From Brevundimonas sp. (GTDB taxonomy: Bacteria; Pseudomonadota; Alphaproteobacteria; Caulobacterales; Caulobacteraceae), in the NCBI RefSeq assembly GCF_030704825.1, contig NZ_JAUYNX010000015.1:78687-142686 (forward strand): 64,000 bases of DNA, given 5' to 3'. How positions within the stretch are numbered: the first letter of the stretch is position 1; every line of letters starts with the position of its first letter. Below are positions 35,784 through 44,910 of the stretch, in pieces. The translations under genes and the position numbers were made by a program. The notes below the pieces were generated by a model. It had not been told where the DNA came from. It ran no database searches and saw only the letters and a program-made list of their open reading frames with translations.

Positions 35784-36410
35784 TCAGGGCGCCACGGCTC
35801 CGCTGGCGACCGTTCGGGCGATGGCGTCCAACACATCCCGGCCCCCATAGGGTTTGAGCACCAGGGCGGCCGCCAGCCGGGCGTGCCGGGCCGCCGCCTC
35901 GACATTGCCGGTCAGGAAGATGACCGGAACGCCCCATGTCCGCGTCAGCGTCCGGGCCAGGTCGACGCCGTCGCCGTCGCCGGCCAGGTTGATGTCCAGC
36001 AAGGCCAGATCGATCGCGTGCAGCCCCGCCGCCGTCCTGGCGGCCGCCGCATCCGAGAACGGGCCGATCACGCCATGACCCGCTCCGGCCAGCATCTCGG
36101 TCAGATCGGAGGCCATGCCCGGGTCGTCCTCGACGATCATCAGGGTCAGGGGCCGGTGCGCGGGAACCGCGGTCCCCGCAGCGGGGACCGGGCCGCCCTG
36201 CCGCGTCAGCACCGCGCGCAGATCGCGCCAGACCTCTGCCGGCGGCCGCGATCCATCCAGGTCGAAGATGCGCGCCATGCCAGCCAGCTCGGCCAGGGCC
36301 TCCGCTCCGGGTGGGACCGGCGGTTCGGCCAGCAGGCCGTCGTACCTCGCCCGCAGCCGGTCCAGTTCGCCTCCGCCTCCGATCTTCGCGTTCAGCCTTC
36401 CGTCGAACAT
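35784..36410 (-). CDS. Response regulator with C-terminal receiver domain
   Basis: A 208-residue protein. Residues 88-205 are a CheY-like receiver: acidic pair in LMIVEDDPGM (Glu95/Asp96/Asp97 region), phospho-acceptor Asp139 in LALLDINLAG, Thr in VIFLTGN and Lys in VLKPYGG. The first 75 residues form a helical segment (LDRLRARYDGLLAEP, PAEVWRDLRAVL) that I do not recognise; having the receiver at the C-terminus is typical of PhyR-like or histidine-kinase-associated modules, but a sigma-like domain is not evident. GGAGGG lies before the ATG. No kinase adjoins it; the hybrid kinase at 44.9-46.9 kb is the nearest. Confidence 0.88.
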   Translation of the reverse strand: MFDGRLNAKIGGGGELDRLRARYDGLLAEPPVPPGAEALAELAGMARIFDLDGSRPPAEVWRDLRAVLTRQGGPVPAAGTAVPAHRPLTLMIVEDDPGMASDLTEMLAGAGHGVIGPFSDAAAARTAAGLHAIDLALLDINLAGDGDGVDLARTLTRTWGVPVIFLTGNVEAAARHARLAAALVLKPYGGRDVLDAIARTVASGAVAP

Positions 36411-36596
36411 GCGCCCTCCGCTCCTTGCCCGGGGCGAACCTGGGGGCCCGGGGCGGCGAACGGAAGCGCGGCTGACGGGCTTGTGAGGCCAGGTCACGAT
36501 CGCGCCATCGCCCTGCGCGCCCGGCTGCCTGTCAAAATCGTAACTGGACCGCCTTCCGGGCCGCCCCTAGCCGTGCCGGGTCTGAAGGAGTTCCGC

Positions 36597-38018
36597 ATGC
36601 GACTTGCTCCCGGTGTGATGATCCTCACGGCGCTGCTGGCCATGGCCGGGCAGTCGGCGGCCCGGACGCCGCCCCAGACTCCGCCCCCGGCTCCGCCGCC
36701 GTCTCTTCAGGCCGCCAATTCGGCGCCCCCGGCCGATCCCGCCTTCGCCTGCCACGTCGGCCTCTACCGGATGGAGGACAGGGGGCTGGTCGATATCGCG
36801 CCTGTGACCGGGCCCGGCGGACGCTGGCGCACGCTCGACGGCCAGACCGGCCGCCTGACGCCCCTGCCCGACGGCGGCTGGAAGAACACCCAAGGCTGGT
36901 CCGACCGTGTCCAGGGTTCGCAGGTGCAGCTCGGCGCCTGCGGCGACGGCCGCCTGACCTTCGACGGCCGCGAGGCCCGGCGGGTCGAACAGACCGCGGT
37001 CGAGACCACATTCGCGGGCGCCGGCGGCGTCCTGCTGAAAGGCCGCCTGATCCTGCCGCCGGGCGACGGTCCCGCTCCGGTCATGGTCGAGGTCCACGGA
37101 TCGGAATCGTCCAGCGCCCGGGACTTCAACTGGTTTCAGCGCCTGTCGCCCGCCGCTGGCGTCGGGGTGTTCGTCTATGACAAGCGCGGCACCGGCGGGT
37201 CCGAAGGCCGCTACACCCAGGACTTCAACCTGCTGGCCGGCGACGCGGCGGCCGCGGTCGTCGAGGCCCGGCGCCTGGCCGGCTCGCGCGCGGGCCGCAT
37301 CGGTCTTCACGGCGGCAGCCAGGGCGGCTGGGTCGCTCCCTTGGCCGCGACCTTGACCCCGGTCGATTTCGTCGTCGTCGGCTTCGGCATGGCCGAGGGT
37401 GTTCTGGCCGAGGACCGCGAGGAGATGCGTCAGGATCTCGAAGCCAAGGGCTGGGGTCCCGACGTCGTCGCCACGGCCCGCGAGATCCACGAGGTCACGG
37501 CCGCCTTCGTCCGTTCGAACGGCGCCGTCGGCTTCGCCGGCCTCGACGCCGTCCGCGCCCGCTATTCTTCCGAACCATGGTGGAACGACCTGAGCGGCGA
37601 CTTCAGCTCCGTGCTGCTCAAGTCCACCAACGAGCAGATCACGGCCATGAAGGACGAACTCGATATCGGCATCCTGTGGGACTACGACCCCATGCCCGTG
37701 CTGCGCTCGGCCGATGCGCCCATCCTGTGGATCCTCGCCGCCGACGACACCGAGGCCCCGCCGGAGGGCACGCGGGAGCGGCTGACGATGCTCGCCGCCG
37801 AGGGTCGTCCGATCACCCTGCTGCAGTACCCCGACGCCGACCACGGCATCATCGAATTCGAGCGTGGCGCCGACGGATCGAGGATCGAGACCCGCTATTC
37901 CGAGGGCTATATCCAGGCCGTTCTGGACTGGGCCGGGCACGGCGAGCTGCGCCACGACCTCGGACGCGGAACCGTGCTGGCGCGCCCCGCATCGACAGGA
38001 GCGCGTCCGGCGGAGTAA
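36597..38018 (+). CDS. Exported alpha/beta hydrolase (prolyl-oligopeptidase-like)
   Basis: A 473-residue protein with a signal peptide ([20 protein letters not shown]), a proline-rich linker, an N-terminal beta region of about 130 residues, and an alpha/beta hydrolase domain: [28 protein letters not shown], nucleophile elbow LHGGSQGGW, and PDADHGI carrying the catalytic His. It resembles dienelactone-hydrolase/acyl-peptidase relatives secreted to the periplasm. Substrate unknown. GAAGGAG precedes the ATG. It ends 34 bases before the prfA start. Confidence 0.88.
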   Translation: MRLAPGVMILTALLAMAGQSAARTPPQTPPPAPPPSLQAANSAPPADPAFACHVGLYRMEDRGLVDIAPVTGPGGRWRTLDGQTGRLTPLPDGGWKNTQGWSDRVQGSQVQLGACGDGRLTFDGREARRVEQTAVETTFAGAGGVLLKGRLILPPGDGPAPVMVEVHGSESSSARDFNWFQRLSPAAGVGVFVYDKRGTGGSEGRYTQDFNLLAGDAAAAVVEARRLAGSRAGRIGLHGGSQGGWVAPLAATLTPVDFVVVGFGMAEGVLAEDREEMRQDLEAKGWGPDVVATAREIHEVTAAFVRSNGAVGFAGLDAVRARYSSEPWWNDLSGDFSSVLLKSTNEQITAMKDELDIGILWDYDPMPVLRSADAPILWILAADDTEAPPEGTRERLTMLAAEGRPITLLQYPDADHGIIEFERGADGSRIETRYSEGYIQAVLDWAGHGELRHDLGRGTVLARPASTGARPAE

Positions 38019-38052
38019 AGACCCGCCTCCCTTCCGAAGAGGCGCTTCTCCC

Positions 38053-39120
38053 TTGCGACTGCCCCAGGCCCGGCTCGATCAGGTGCTCGACCGCTTCCAC
38101 CAGGTGGAGGCGCGGATGGGCGCGGCCTCGGACGGCCAGGAGATCGTGCGTCTGTCGAAGGAGCATGCGGAGATGAAGCCGGTGGCCGACGCCGTCATGG
38201 CGCTGGCCCGCATGCGGTCCGAGATGGACGACCTCGAGGCCATGGCCGCCGATCCGGAAATGGCCGAGATGGCCGCCGACGAGCTGCAGGCGCTGAAGGA
38301 GCGCCTGCCGGGCATGGAACGCGACGTCGCCCTGCTGCTGGCCCCGCGCGACGCCGACGAGAACGCCTCGGCCGTGCTCGAAGTGCGCGCCGGCACCGGC
38401 GGCGACGAGGCGGCCCTGTTCGCCGGCGACCTGTTCCGCATGTACTCCCGCTACGCATCCACCCGCGGCTGGAAGGTCGAGCTGGACTCGGCCACCGAGG
38501 GCGAGGCCGGCGGCTACAAGGAGATCATCGCCACCGTCACCGGCGACGGCGTTTTCGGCCGGCTGAAGTTCGAGAGCGGCGTCCACCGCGTCCAGCGCGT
38601 TCCGACCACCGAGGCCGGCGGCCGCATCCATACCTCGGCCGCCACCGTCGCCGTCCTGCCCGAGGTCGAGGACGTCGAGATCGACATCCAGGACAAGGAC
38701 ATCCGCATCGACACCTTCCGCGCCTCGGGCTCGGGCGGCCAGCACGTCAACAAGACCGATTCCGCCGTGCGCATCACCCACTTCCCGTCCGGGATCGTGG
38801 TGACCTCGTCCGAGAAGTCGCAGCACGTGAACCGCGACAAGGCGATGAAGAACCTGCGGGTCCGCCTCTACGACATGCAGCGCCAGATGAAGGACGACGC
38901 CCGCTCGGACTCGCGCAAATCCCAGGTCGGCTCGGGCGACCGTTCCGAGCGCATCCGCACCTACAACTTCCCGCAGGGACGGGTGACCGACCACCGCATC
39001 GGTCTGACCCTGCACAGCCTGCCCCAGATCCTCGAGGGCGACCTCGATCCCCTGCTCAACGCCCTGATCGCCGAGGATCAGGCCGCCCGTCTGGCCGACC
39101 TGGAAGCCGAGTTCGGCTAG
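38053..39120 (+). CDS. prfA: Peptide chain release factor 1, TTG start
   Basis: A 355-residue RF1, which ends translation at UAA and UAG. The GGQ loop is at 228-230 ([10 protein letters not shown]), the anticodon-mimic region [23 protein letters not shown] precedes it, and [12 protein letters not shown] closes the core. No ATG fits: the frame offers TTG at 38053 (then [21 protein letters not shown], normal for the family), with GAAGAGG about 10 bases upstream. In many Alphaproteobacteria prmC, which methylates this very GGQ, follows directly; here two genes lie in between. Confidence 0.95.
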   Translation: MRLPQARLDQVLDRFHQVEARMGAASDGQEIVRLSKEHAEMKPVADAVMALARMRSEMDDLEAMAADPEMAEMAADELQALKERLPGMERDVALLLAPRDADENASAVLEVRAGTGGDEAALFAGDLFRMYSRYASTRGWKVELDSATEGEAGGYKEIIATVTGDGVFGRLKFESGVHRVQRVPTTEAGGRIHTSAATVAVLPEVEDVEIDIQDKDIRIDTFRASGSGGQHVNKTDSAVRITHFPSGIVVTSSEKSQHVNRDKAMKNLRVRLYDMQRQMKDDARSDSRKSQVGSGDRSERIRTYNFPQGRVTDHRIGLTLHSLPQILEGDLDPLLNALIAEDQAARLADLEAEFG

Positions 39121-40358
39121 AGGTTCTCCGGGTCCTTGCGGGCTCGCCGCCTCAGCAGCCGGTCCGACAGCGCCTCGGCATGCTTCAGCGTGAAGGCCAG
39201 CGCCGCCGGCGAGCCGCGCCGGGGTCCGACCGTATCGGCCACCACCGCGCCGCGCTCGCCGATCGCCCGCGGGTCGCCCGTGGTCGTGTCCATCGCCGTC
39301 TGGTGCTCGATCTCGGCGTTCAGCTCGGCCCCCATCAGGATGATCTGCACGCTCAGCCAGGTCCAGAGCAAAAAGCCCATCATCGCCGCCAGCGGCCCGT
39401 AGGAGGCCGTGCGCACGAAGGTTTGCAGATACCAGCTGAACACCAGCGACAGGGTCAGGCTCAGCAGGGCGGCGAAGATCGCGCCCGGCGTCAGCCAGCG
39501 CCAGCGCGCCTTCTGCCGGCACGGTCCCAGACGGTAGATCAGGGTCAGGGCCGCGCCATAGACCAGCAGAAGCACGGGCCAGCGAAGCGGCGCCAGATGG
39601 CTCCATTCCGCCGCCCAGCCGAACACCCCGAGAATCAGGGGCACGCCCACGATCAGGCCCGCCGTGATCAGGATCGAAGCCAGGCCGCCGACGGTGAAGG
39701 CCATGCACATCAGATTGTACTTCACGATGTGGCGCTTCTCGACCTCGTGATAGGCGACGTTCAGCCCGTAGAAGAGCACCTTGATCGCCCCGTTGGCGGT
39801 CCACAGCGACAGGGCCAGGGTCCAGACCAGGGTGAAGGTCAGCTGGGTGTTCGAATTCTCGGCCAGACGCTGCATCTCGCCCGACAGGAACTGCGCCACG
39901 CCCGGGGGCATCACCGAATACAGGAACGACACCCGCGCCGGCGCGTCCGCCGGATCGGCGAACAGGCCGTAGACGGTCACGAAGGCCGCCAGCGTCGGGA
40001 ACAGCGACAGCATGACGAAGAAGGTCACGCCGCCGGCGAGGAATCCGATCCGGTCGCCGAAATAGGACATGCCCAGCCGCCAGAAGATGTCGACCCAGCC
40101 CTTGTGCGGGATATGCTCGGGCCGCTGGGCCAACCGGCCCCGGCCCGGGTCCCTGGTGTCGAATTCCTCGGGCGTCGGCGGGCGAGGGGGCAGGGGGTCG
40201 GGCCGCTCCTTCCGCAGCTCCAGCCCGAATTTGTGCCCTCGGGTGTACAGCAGGTGCGCCACCCCGCCGCCCGCCGCCAGTCCGCCCGCGATCGCCCCGA
40301 TGATCGCCCAGGCGCCGGGTCCGCTGGCCTTTTTCGAGTGTTTCTGCATTCCGGCCAC
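39117..40358 (-). CDS. YihY/BrkB family membrane protein
   Basis: A 413-residue membrane protein with about six hydrophobic helices ([119 protein letters not shown]), the pattern of YihY/BrkB proteins, often mislabelled RNase BN. Role unclear. GTG at 40358 follows GGAGGAG at 5 bases; an ATG at 40349 is an alternative. Its stop overlaps the prfA stop region by four bases in convergent orientation. It diverges from the MOSC gene and separates prfA from prmC. Confidence 0.88.
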   Translation of the reverse strand: MAGMQKHSKKASGPGAWAIIGAIAGGLAAGGGVAHLLYTRGHKFGLELRKERPDPLPPRPPTPEEFDTRDPGRGRLAQRPEHIPHKGWVDIFWRLGMSYFGDRIGFLAGGVTFFVMLSLFPTLAAFVTVYGLFADPADAPARVSFLYSVMPPGVAQFLSGEMQRLAENSNTQLTFTLVWTLALSLWTANGAIKVLFYGLNVAYHEVEKRHIVKYNLMCMAFTVGGLASILITAGLIVGVPLILGVFGWAAEWSHLAPLRWPVLLLVYGAALTLIYRLGPCRQKARWRWLTPGAIFAALLSLTLSLVFSWYLQTFVRTASYGPLAAMMGFLLWTWLSVQIILMGAELNAEIEHQTAMDTTTGDPRAIGERGAVVADTVGPRRGSPAALAFTLKHAEALSDRLLRRRARKDPENL

Positions 40359-40423
40359 AACGGCTCCTCCGGCGCCTGCGTTCCGCCGCTTGCGCAGGGG
40401 GCCATGCTCCGGCACGAAGCGCC

Positions 40424-41212
40424 ATGGCCGAGACACCGCTTGCGTCCGCCGAAGGCGTCGTCGCCGCCCTGTGGCGGCATCCGGTCAAGGGTTTCACGCC
40501 CGAGCCGCTGGACGCCGCCGAGCTGCCGACCGGCGGCTGGTTTCCCGGCGACCGGATGTTCGCGGTCGAGGACGGCCCCTCGGGCTTCGACCGCGCCGCG
40601 CCCGAACACCTGCCCAAGCAGAAATTCACCGTCCTGATGCGCACGGCCGAGGTCGCCGGCGTCCGAACGCACTGGGACGAGACCGCCCGCATCCTGCATG
40701 TCGCCGCCGCCGGTCATCCCGACCGCGCCGTGGCCGTCGACGAGCCGGTGTCCCGCGCCGCCTTCGAGTCCTGGCTGACCGCCGTGCTCGGCGACGCCGT
40801 CTCCGGCCCCCTGCGGCTGGTCTCCGCCGAGGGTCTCGACCACCGGTTCATGGACCATCCGCTGGGCCGCATCTCCCTGCTCAACCTCGCCAGCGTGCGC
40901 GATTTCGAGGCCCGCGTGGGCCGCCCGCTCGATCCGCGCCGTTTCCGGGCCAATGTCTGGGTCGAGGGTTGGCCGGCCTGGATCGAGAACCAGGGCGCCG
41001 ACCGCGACCTGACCCTGGGCGGCGCGCGCCTGCGCGGGGTCAAACCCATCGTCCGCTGCGCCGCCACCCATGTGGACCCCGACACGGCCGAGCGCGATTT
41101 CGATCTGGTCCCGGCGCTGTTCGATCAGTATGGCCACCGCTGGTGCGGCCTGTATGCGACCCTCGCGGCGGGCGGAACGGTGCGCGTCGGCGACCGCGTG
41201 GAGATGACATGA
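40424..41212 (+). CDS. MOSC domain-containing protein
   Basis: A 262-residue MOSC-domain protein. Seen: VVAALWRHPVKGFTPEPLDA and LPTGGWFPGDRMFAV (the beta-barrel N-domain), FMDHPLGRISLLNLASVRDFE, DPRRFRANVWVEG, GARLRGVKPIVRCAATHVDP with the conserved Cys, and the closing HRWCGLYATLAAGGTVRVGD. Relatives (mARC, YcbX, YiiM) bind molybdenum cofactor at a cysteine and reduce N-hydroxylated or N-oxide compounds. Electron partner not apparent. Its stop overlaps prmC (ATGA), so prmC translation is coupled to it. Confidence 0.92.
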   Translation: MAETPLASAEGVVAALWRHPVKGFTPEPLDAAELPTGGWFPGDRMFAVEDGPSGFDRAAPEHLPKQKFTVLMRTAEVAGVRTHWDETARILHVAAAGHPDRAVAVDEPVSRAAFESWLTAVLGDAVSGPLRLVSAEGLDHRFMDHPLGRISLLNLASVRDFEARVGRPLDPRRFRANVWVEGWPAWIENQGADRDLTLGGARLRGVKPIVRCAATHVDPDTAERDFDLVPALFDQYGHRWCGLYATLAAGGTVRVGDRVEMT

Positions 41213-42087
41213 CCCAAACGCTCGTCAGCGCCTGGAAGGCCGCAACCGCCACGCTCAAGGCCGGCCGCATCGACAGCCCCTCGATCGACGCCCGTCTGTT
41301 GCTCGAGGTCGCCGCCGGCTGCTCGCGCACCGATATCCTGACCGATCCCTACCGCGCCGTTTCCCCCGATCAGCAGGCCGCCCTTGACGCCTTCGTCGAG
41401 CGCCGCCTGCGCCGCGAACCCGTGTCGCGCATCCTCGGCAGGAAGGGCTTCTGGAAGATCATGCTGAACGTCACCCCCGACGTGCTCAGCCCCCGCCCGG
41501 ACACCGAGGCCATCCTCGACGTCGTCATGCTGGCCTTCCCGCCGCACAAGGCCTTCGAGATGATCGACCTGGGCACCGGCTCGGGCGCCATCCTGCTGGC
41601 GACCCTCGCCGAGCGATTCGGCGCCCGCGGCGTCGGCACGGACGTCTCCTCCGAGGCCCTGGCCGTGGCCAGGGAGAACGCCGCAAATCTCGAGCTCGAC
41701 AACCGCGCGACCTTCCTGCGCACCGAATGGGCCGCGGGCTTCGGCGACGACAGTTTCGACCTGGTCGTCTCCAACCCGCCCTACATCCCCTCGGGCGACA
41801 TCCCCGGCCTCGACCCCGAGGTACGCGACCACGATCCCCTGCTGGCGCTGGACGGCGGCCCCGACGGCCTGACCGCCTATCGCGAACTGGCCCCCGAGAT
41901 CCGCCGCATCCTCCGCCCCGAGGGGATCTTCGCCGTCGAGATCGGCTGGGACCAGGGCCCCCAGGTAAAGGCCCTGTTCGAGGCGGCGGGTTTCGACAGG
42001 GTCATCGTCGTCAAGGACCTGTCCGACCGCGACCGGGTGGTCACGAACGGTCCCGACCCACGGACCAATCCCATTCCGAAGATGTAG
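41209..42087 (+). CDS. prmC: Release factor glutamine methyltransferase PrmC
   Basis: A 292-residue SAM enzyme (HemK) that methylates the GGQ glutamine of release factors. Seen: RREPVSRILGRKGFWKIMLNV, PDVLSPRPDTE, motif I IDLGTGSGAILLATL, and the catalytic NPPY at 189-192 (VSNPPYIPSG). The target, prfA, is 2 kb upstream with two genes between. The start overlaps the MOSC stop by 4 bases. DUF4167 follows after 279 bases, as it does in most Alphaproteobacteria. Confidence 0.96.
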   Translation: MTQTLVSAWKAATATLKAGRIDSPSIDARLLLEVAAGCSRTDILTDPYRAVSPDQQAALDAFVERRLRREPVSRILGRKGFWKIMLNVTPDVLSPRPDTEAILDVVMLAFPPHKAFEMIDLGTGSGAILLATLAERFGARGVGTDVSSEALAVARENAANLELDNRATFLRTEWAAGFGDDSFDLVVSNPPYIPSGDIPGLDPEVRDHDPLLALDGGPDGLTAYRELAPEIRRILRPEGIFAVEIGWDQGPQVKALFEAAGFDRVIVVKDLSDRDRVVTNGPDPRTNPIPKM

Positions 42088-42366
42088 GCGACCGAAAACT
42101 ACCCCTTGGAAACCGGCCCCGCCCGCGCTAAGTCTTCGCCTGTCTCCCACCCAAAACGCACGCCTTGGTCCGCTTCTGGCCCATCCACGCGCGCTCAGGG
42201 CAGTGACGGTCGGGCCAGGTCGCCCGGCGGACCACGGGGCGGCAACGGATTTCCGATCACATCGTCAGCGGGGATTGGCCTCGCGCGAAGCGGAACGACG
42301 ACACGGACGGCGACAGGCTGCACCTCGCAGGCCCGCCCGTCCCCACACAAAGCACGGTAGCCTCCG

Positions 42367-43317
42367 ATGAGAGATTTCAAGGGCATGAAGCGTCAGCGCG
42401 GACGCAACAGGAAGCCCGGGAGCGGCGGCGGCAACAACAACGCCAACGCCACCAATCCGAACCGGTCCTGGGACTCCCAGGGCCCCGAGAACATCAAGGT
42501 CCGCGGCAACGCCCAGACCGTCTATGAGCGCTACATGCAGCTGGCGCGCGACGCCTCGGCCGCCGGCGACCGGGTGCTGGCCGAGAACTACACCCAGCAC
42601 GCCGAACACTATTTCCGCGTCCTGCGCGCGCTGCAGCCCTCGCGTCCGGTGTCCGAGATCGCCCAGCGCGAACTGGCCGGCCAAGGCTTCGACATCGATT
42701 TCGAGGACGAGACCGGCGCCCAGGCCGCCGCCATCATGGCCGCCGAAAAGGTCGAGGCCGACCGCGTGGCCCAGATCGAGGCCCGCCAGCGCGAGAACGA
42801 GGAGCGCGACCGCTCCAACGACCGTCAGGGTGAACAGCCCCGCCGCGAATGGCGCGACCGCGACGACCAGCCGCGCCCCGACCGTGAAGCGCGCGAGCCC
42901 CGCGAACCGCGGGAGCCCCGCCCCGAGGGCGAGGGCGTCAACGCCGACGGCAGCCGTCGAGAGACCCGCCGCGAACGCTGGGAACGCCGCCAGCTGGAAC
43001 GCAACGCCCGCTTCGACCGCGAAGGCGGCGAGCCCCGCGCGGAGGGCGAGGCCGCGCCGGCCGAAGTCGCCGACGAAGCCCCCGCGGCCTCCGTCGAACG
43101 TCCCGCCCGCGCCGAACGCCCGGAACGCCGTCCTCGTCGCGACGCCGGCGTGGCGACCGACGACGGTCCCTCCGCCCTGCCGGGCTTCCTGACCCGTTCG
43201 GCCGCCCCCGCGCCGGCCGCTGTTCCGGACGTCGTCGAGGCCCCGGTTTCCGACGAGGCTCCCGCGCCCAAGCGCCGCGCGCCGCGCCGCAAGGCCGAGG
43301 TTCCCGCCGGGGACTGA
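42367..43317 (+). CDS. DUF4167 domain-containing basic protein
   Basis: A 316-residue protein. The DUF4167 part is N-terminal (about 1-85): MRDFKGMKRQRGRNRK, then NPNRSWDSQGPENIKVRGNAQ, QLARDASAAGDRVLAENY and HYFRVLRALQP. The rest is a long low-complexity tail of Arg, Glu, Pro and Asp (RREWRDRDDQPRPDREAREP-like repeats) with further basic clusters near the end (KRRAPRRK). The basic first 40 residues and RG stretch suggest RNA binding, which is inference. Conserved behind prmC and before clpB in Alphaproteobacteria; role unknown. Confidence 0.92.
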   Translation: MRDFKGMKRQRGRNRKPGSGGGNNNANATNPNRSWDSQGPENIKVRGNAQTVYERYMQLARDASAAGDRVLAENYTQHAEHYFRVLRALQPSRPVSEIAQRELAGQGFDIDFEDETGAQAAAIMAAEKVEADRVAQIEARQRENEERDRSNDRQGEQPRREWRDRDDQPRPDREAREPREPREPRPEGEGVNADGSRRETRRERWERRQLERNARFDREGGEPRAEGEAAPAEVADEAPAASVERPARAERPERRPRRDAGVATDDGPSALPGFLTRSAAPAPAAVPDVVEAPVSDEAPAPKRRAPRRKAEVPAGD

Positions 43318-43436
43318 CCCCGGTCGCCGCCCCACAGGGGAACCTGACCCCGCCGGGAGCCCGCGACACGAGCGCGCGCTTGACGCCGCCGCCCATGACT
43401 GGCCCAAAGAGCGCCCCGACCTGTTCCGGAGCGCCC

Positions 43437-44081
43437 ATGTCACGCCTGTCGCGGTCCCCGGCCCTGATCCTCGTCGCCGCCCTCGTCCTCGCCGCCTGCG
43501 CCTCGACCCCGCCGCCTCCGCCGCCGCCCGGCGGGTCCGGCGCCCTGCGCGACTGGCGCGGCATCGTCACCGCCTCCGACCGTGACCGCTACAGCCGCCG
43601 CGACGCCGCCTGGTCCCTGGCCCTGCAGCAGGCGCGACGCCAGCCGGGCTCGGGCGACCTGCGCGCGCTCGGCGAACTGATCGCGCCCGACGCCCAGCGG
43701 CCCTCGGTCGCCCCCCCGCCCGGCGACTACCGTTGCCGCACCGTCAAACTGGGCTCCCAGGGCGGCGAGGATGGCCTGGGCTATGTCGTCTACGGCTGGT
43801 TCGCCTGCCGCATCGAGGCCACGCCGAACGGGCTGAAATTCTCCAAATTGACCGGCAGCCAGCGGCCCGGCGGGCTCCTCTTCCCGGAGGACGACCGCCA
43901 GATGGTGATGCTGGGCTCCATGTCGCTGGCGGCGGAACCGCCGGCCAACTCCTACGGCCAGCGCCCGGACCGCGACCTGATCGCGGTGCTGGAGCGGATC
44001 GGCGAGCGCCGCTGGCGCCTGGTCATCCCCTGGCCCCAGGCCGAGTCCAACCTCGACCTGATCGAGCTGGTCCCGGCTTGA
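43437..44081 (+). CDS. DUF4893 lipoprotein, first of a tandem pair
   Basis: A 214-residue lipoprotein, leader ending LVLAAC with Cys21, then a proline run and a DUF4893 domain: DWRGIVTASDRDRYSRRDAAW, PPPGDYRCRTVKLGS, YGWFACRIE, KLTGSQRPGGLLFPED, VLERIGERRWRLVIPWPQ. Two cysteines of the domain (RCR, ACR) are shared with the next gene and may pair. GGAG precedes the ATG. Function unknown. The neighbour at 44197 is a paralogue with the same motifs in the same order. Confidence 0.9.
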   Translation: MSRLSRSPALILVAALVLAACASTPPPPPPPGGSGALRDWRGIVTASDRDRYSRRDAAWSLALQQARRQPGSGDLRALGELIAPDAQRPSVAPPPGDYRCRTVKLGSQGGEDGLGYVVYGWFACRIEATPNGLKFSKLTGSQRPGGLLFPEDDRQMVMLGSMSLAAEPPANSYGQRPDRDLIAVLERIGERRWRLVIPWPQAESNLDLIELVPA

Positions 44082-44128
44082 TCCACGCCGCGTCCGGTCG
44101 GGAGGTCCGAAGGACCGACGACCTTAGC

Positions 44129-44151
44129 CCGGCGAGGCTGAACCTCGCCGG
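44129..44151 (+). repeat. Perfect hairpin between the DUF4893 genes
   Basis: Arms CCGGCGAGG (44129-44137) and CCTCGCCGG (44143-44151), loop CTGAA. A smaller one, GGTCC-GAA-GGACC, lies at 44104-44116. No strong T run follows, so it could be a weak terminator or an mRNA processing or stability element between the two genes. Confidence 0.6.
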
Positions 44152-44196
44152 CCTCCATCCGTTTGAACGGCTCGGCCCTTCAGCGGAGTCCTCCGG

Positions 44197-44907
44197 ATGC
44201 GAACCCTCATCGCCGTCGCCACGCTCGCGGTCCTGCTCGCCGCCTGCGGCGAAACCTCCGCGCCGGCGCCCGGCGAGCCCGCGGCCCTTCCGCCGCCCGA
44301 GGCGACCGGCGCCCCGCCGTCCTCGCCTTCGCCGGCCGGCCCGCCCGCCGAAGGCGAGCAGGGCGGGACCGCCGACTGGCGGCAGGTCGTCTCCGCCGCC
44401 GACGCCGCCAGCCTGGGCCGTCTCGACCAGGCCTGGCGCCTCGGCCGCGCCGAGGCCGAGGACAAGGGGTTCGCCGAAAAGGTCGAGGCTCTCGGCCCCC
44501 TCGTCGACCCCAACGCCGGTCAGGCGGACCGCCTCCAGCCCCCGCCGGGAACCTACCGCTGCCGCGCCATCAAGCTGGGGACCAACACTCCCGGCGGGCT
44601 GGGCTATCTCGAATATCCGTTCTTCCGCTGCACGATCGAGCTGACTGCAGGCGGCGACCTGATCCTGACCAAGGTCACCGGCTCCCAGCGCACCCGCGGC
44701 CTGCTTTATCCGGACACGGATCGCCGGCTGGTCTACGTCGGCGCCGCGGCATGGGGCATGGATGAGACCAGCTTCCTCCGCTACGGCGAGCAGAATATTC
44801 GCGACCAGGTCGGCGTCTTCGAGCGCATCGGCGCCGACCGCTGGCGACTGGTCATCCCCTGGCCGAAAGTCGATTCCAAGCTGGAGATTCTCGAACTGGT
44901 CCGTTGA
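44197..44907 (+). CDS. DUF4893 lipoprotein, second of a tandem pair
   Basis: A 236-residue lipoprotein: leader ending AVLLAAC with Cys17, a Pro/Ala/Gly-rich linker to about 60, then the DUF4893 domain: DWRQVVSAADAASLGRLDQAW, PPPGTYRCRAIKLGT, YPFFRCTIE, KVTGSQRTRGLLYPDTD, VFERIGADRWRLVIPWPK. It is clearly related to the preceding gene along the whole domain and arose by tandem duplication. It has a longer linker. It converges with the hybrid kinase gene, stops 4 bases apart. Confidence 0.9.
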   Translation: MRTLIAVATLAVLLAACGETSAPAPGEPAALPPPEATGAPPSSPSPAGPPAEGEQGGTADWRQVVSAADAASLGRLDQAWRLGRAEAEDKGFAEKVEALGPLVDPNAGQADRLQPPPGTYRCRAIKLGTNTPGGLGYLEYPFFRCTIELTAGGDLILTKVTGSQRTRGLLYPDTDRRLVYVGAAAWGMDETSFLRYGEQNIRDQVGVFERIGADRWRLVIPWPKVDSKLEILELVR

Positions 44908-44910
44908 CGC

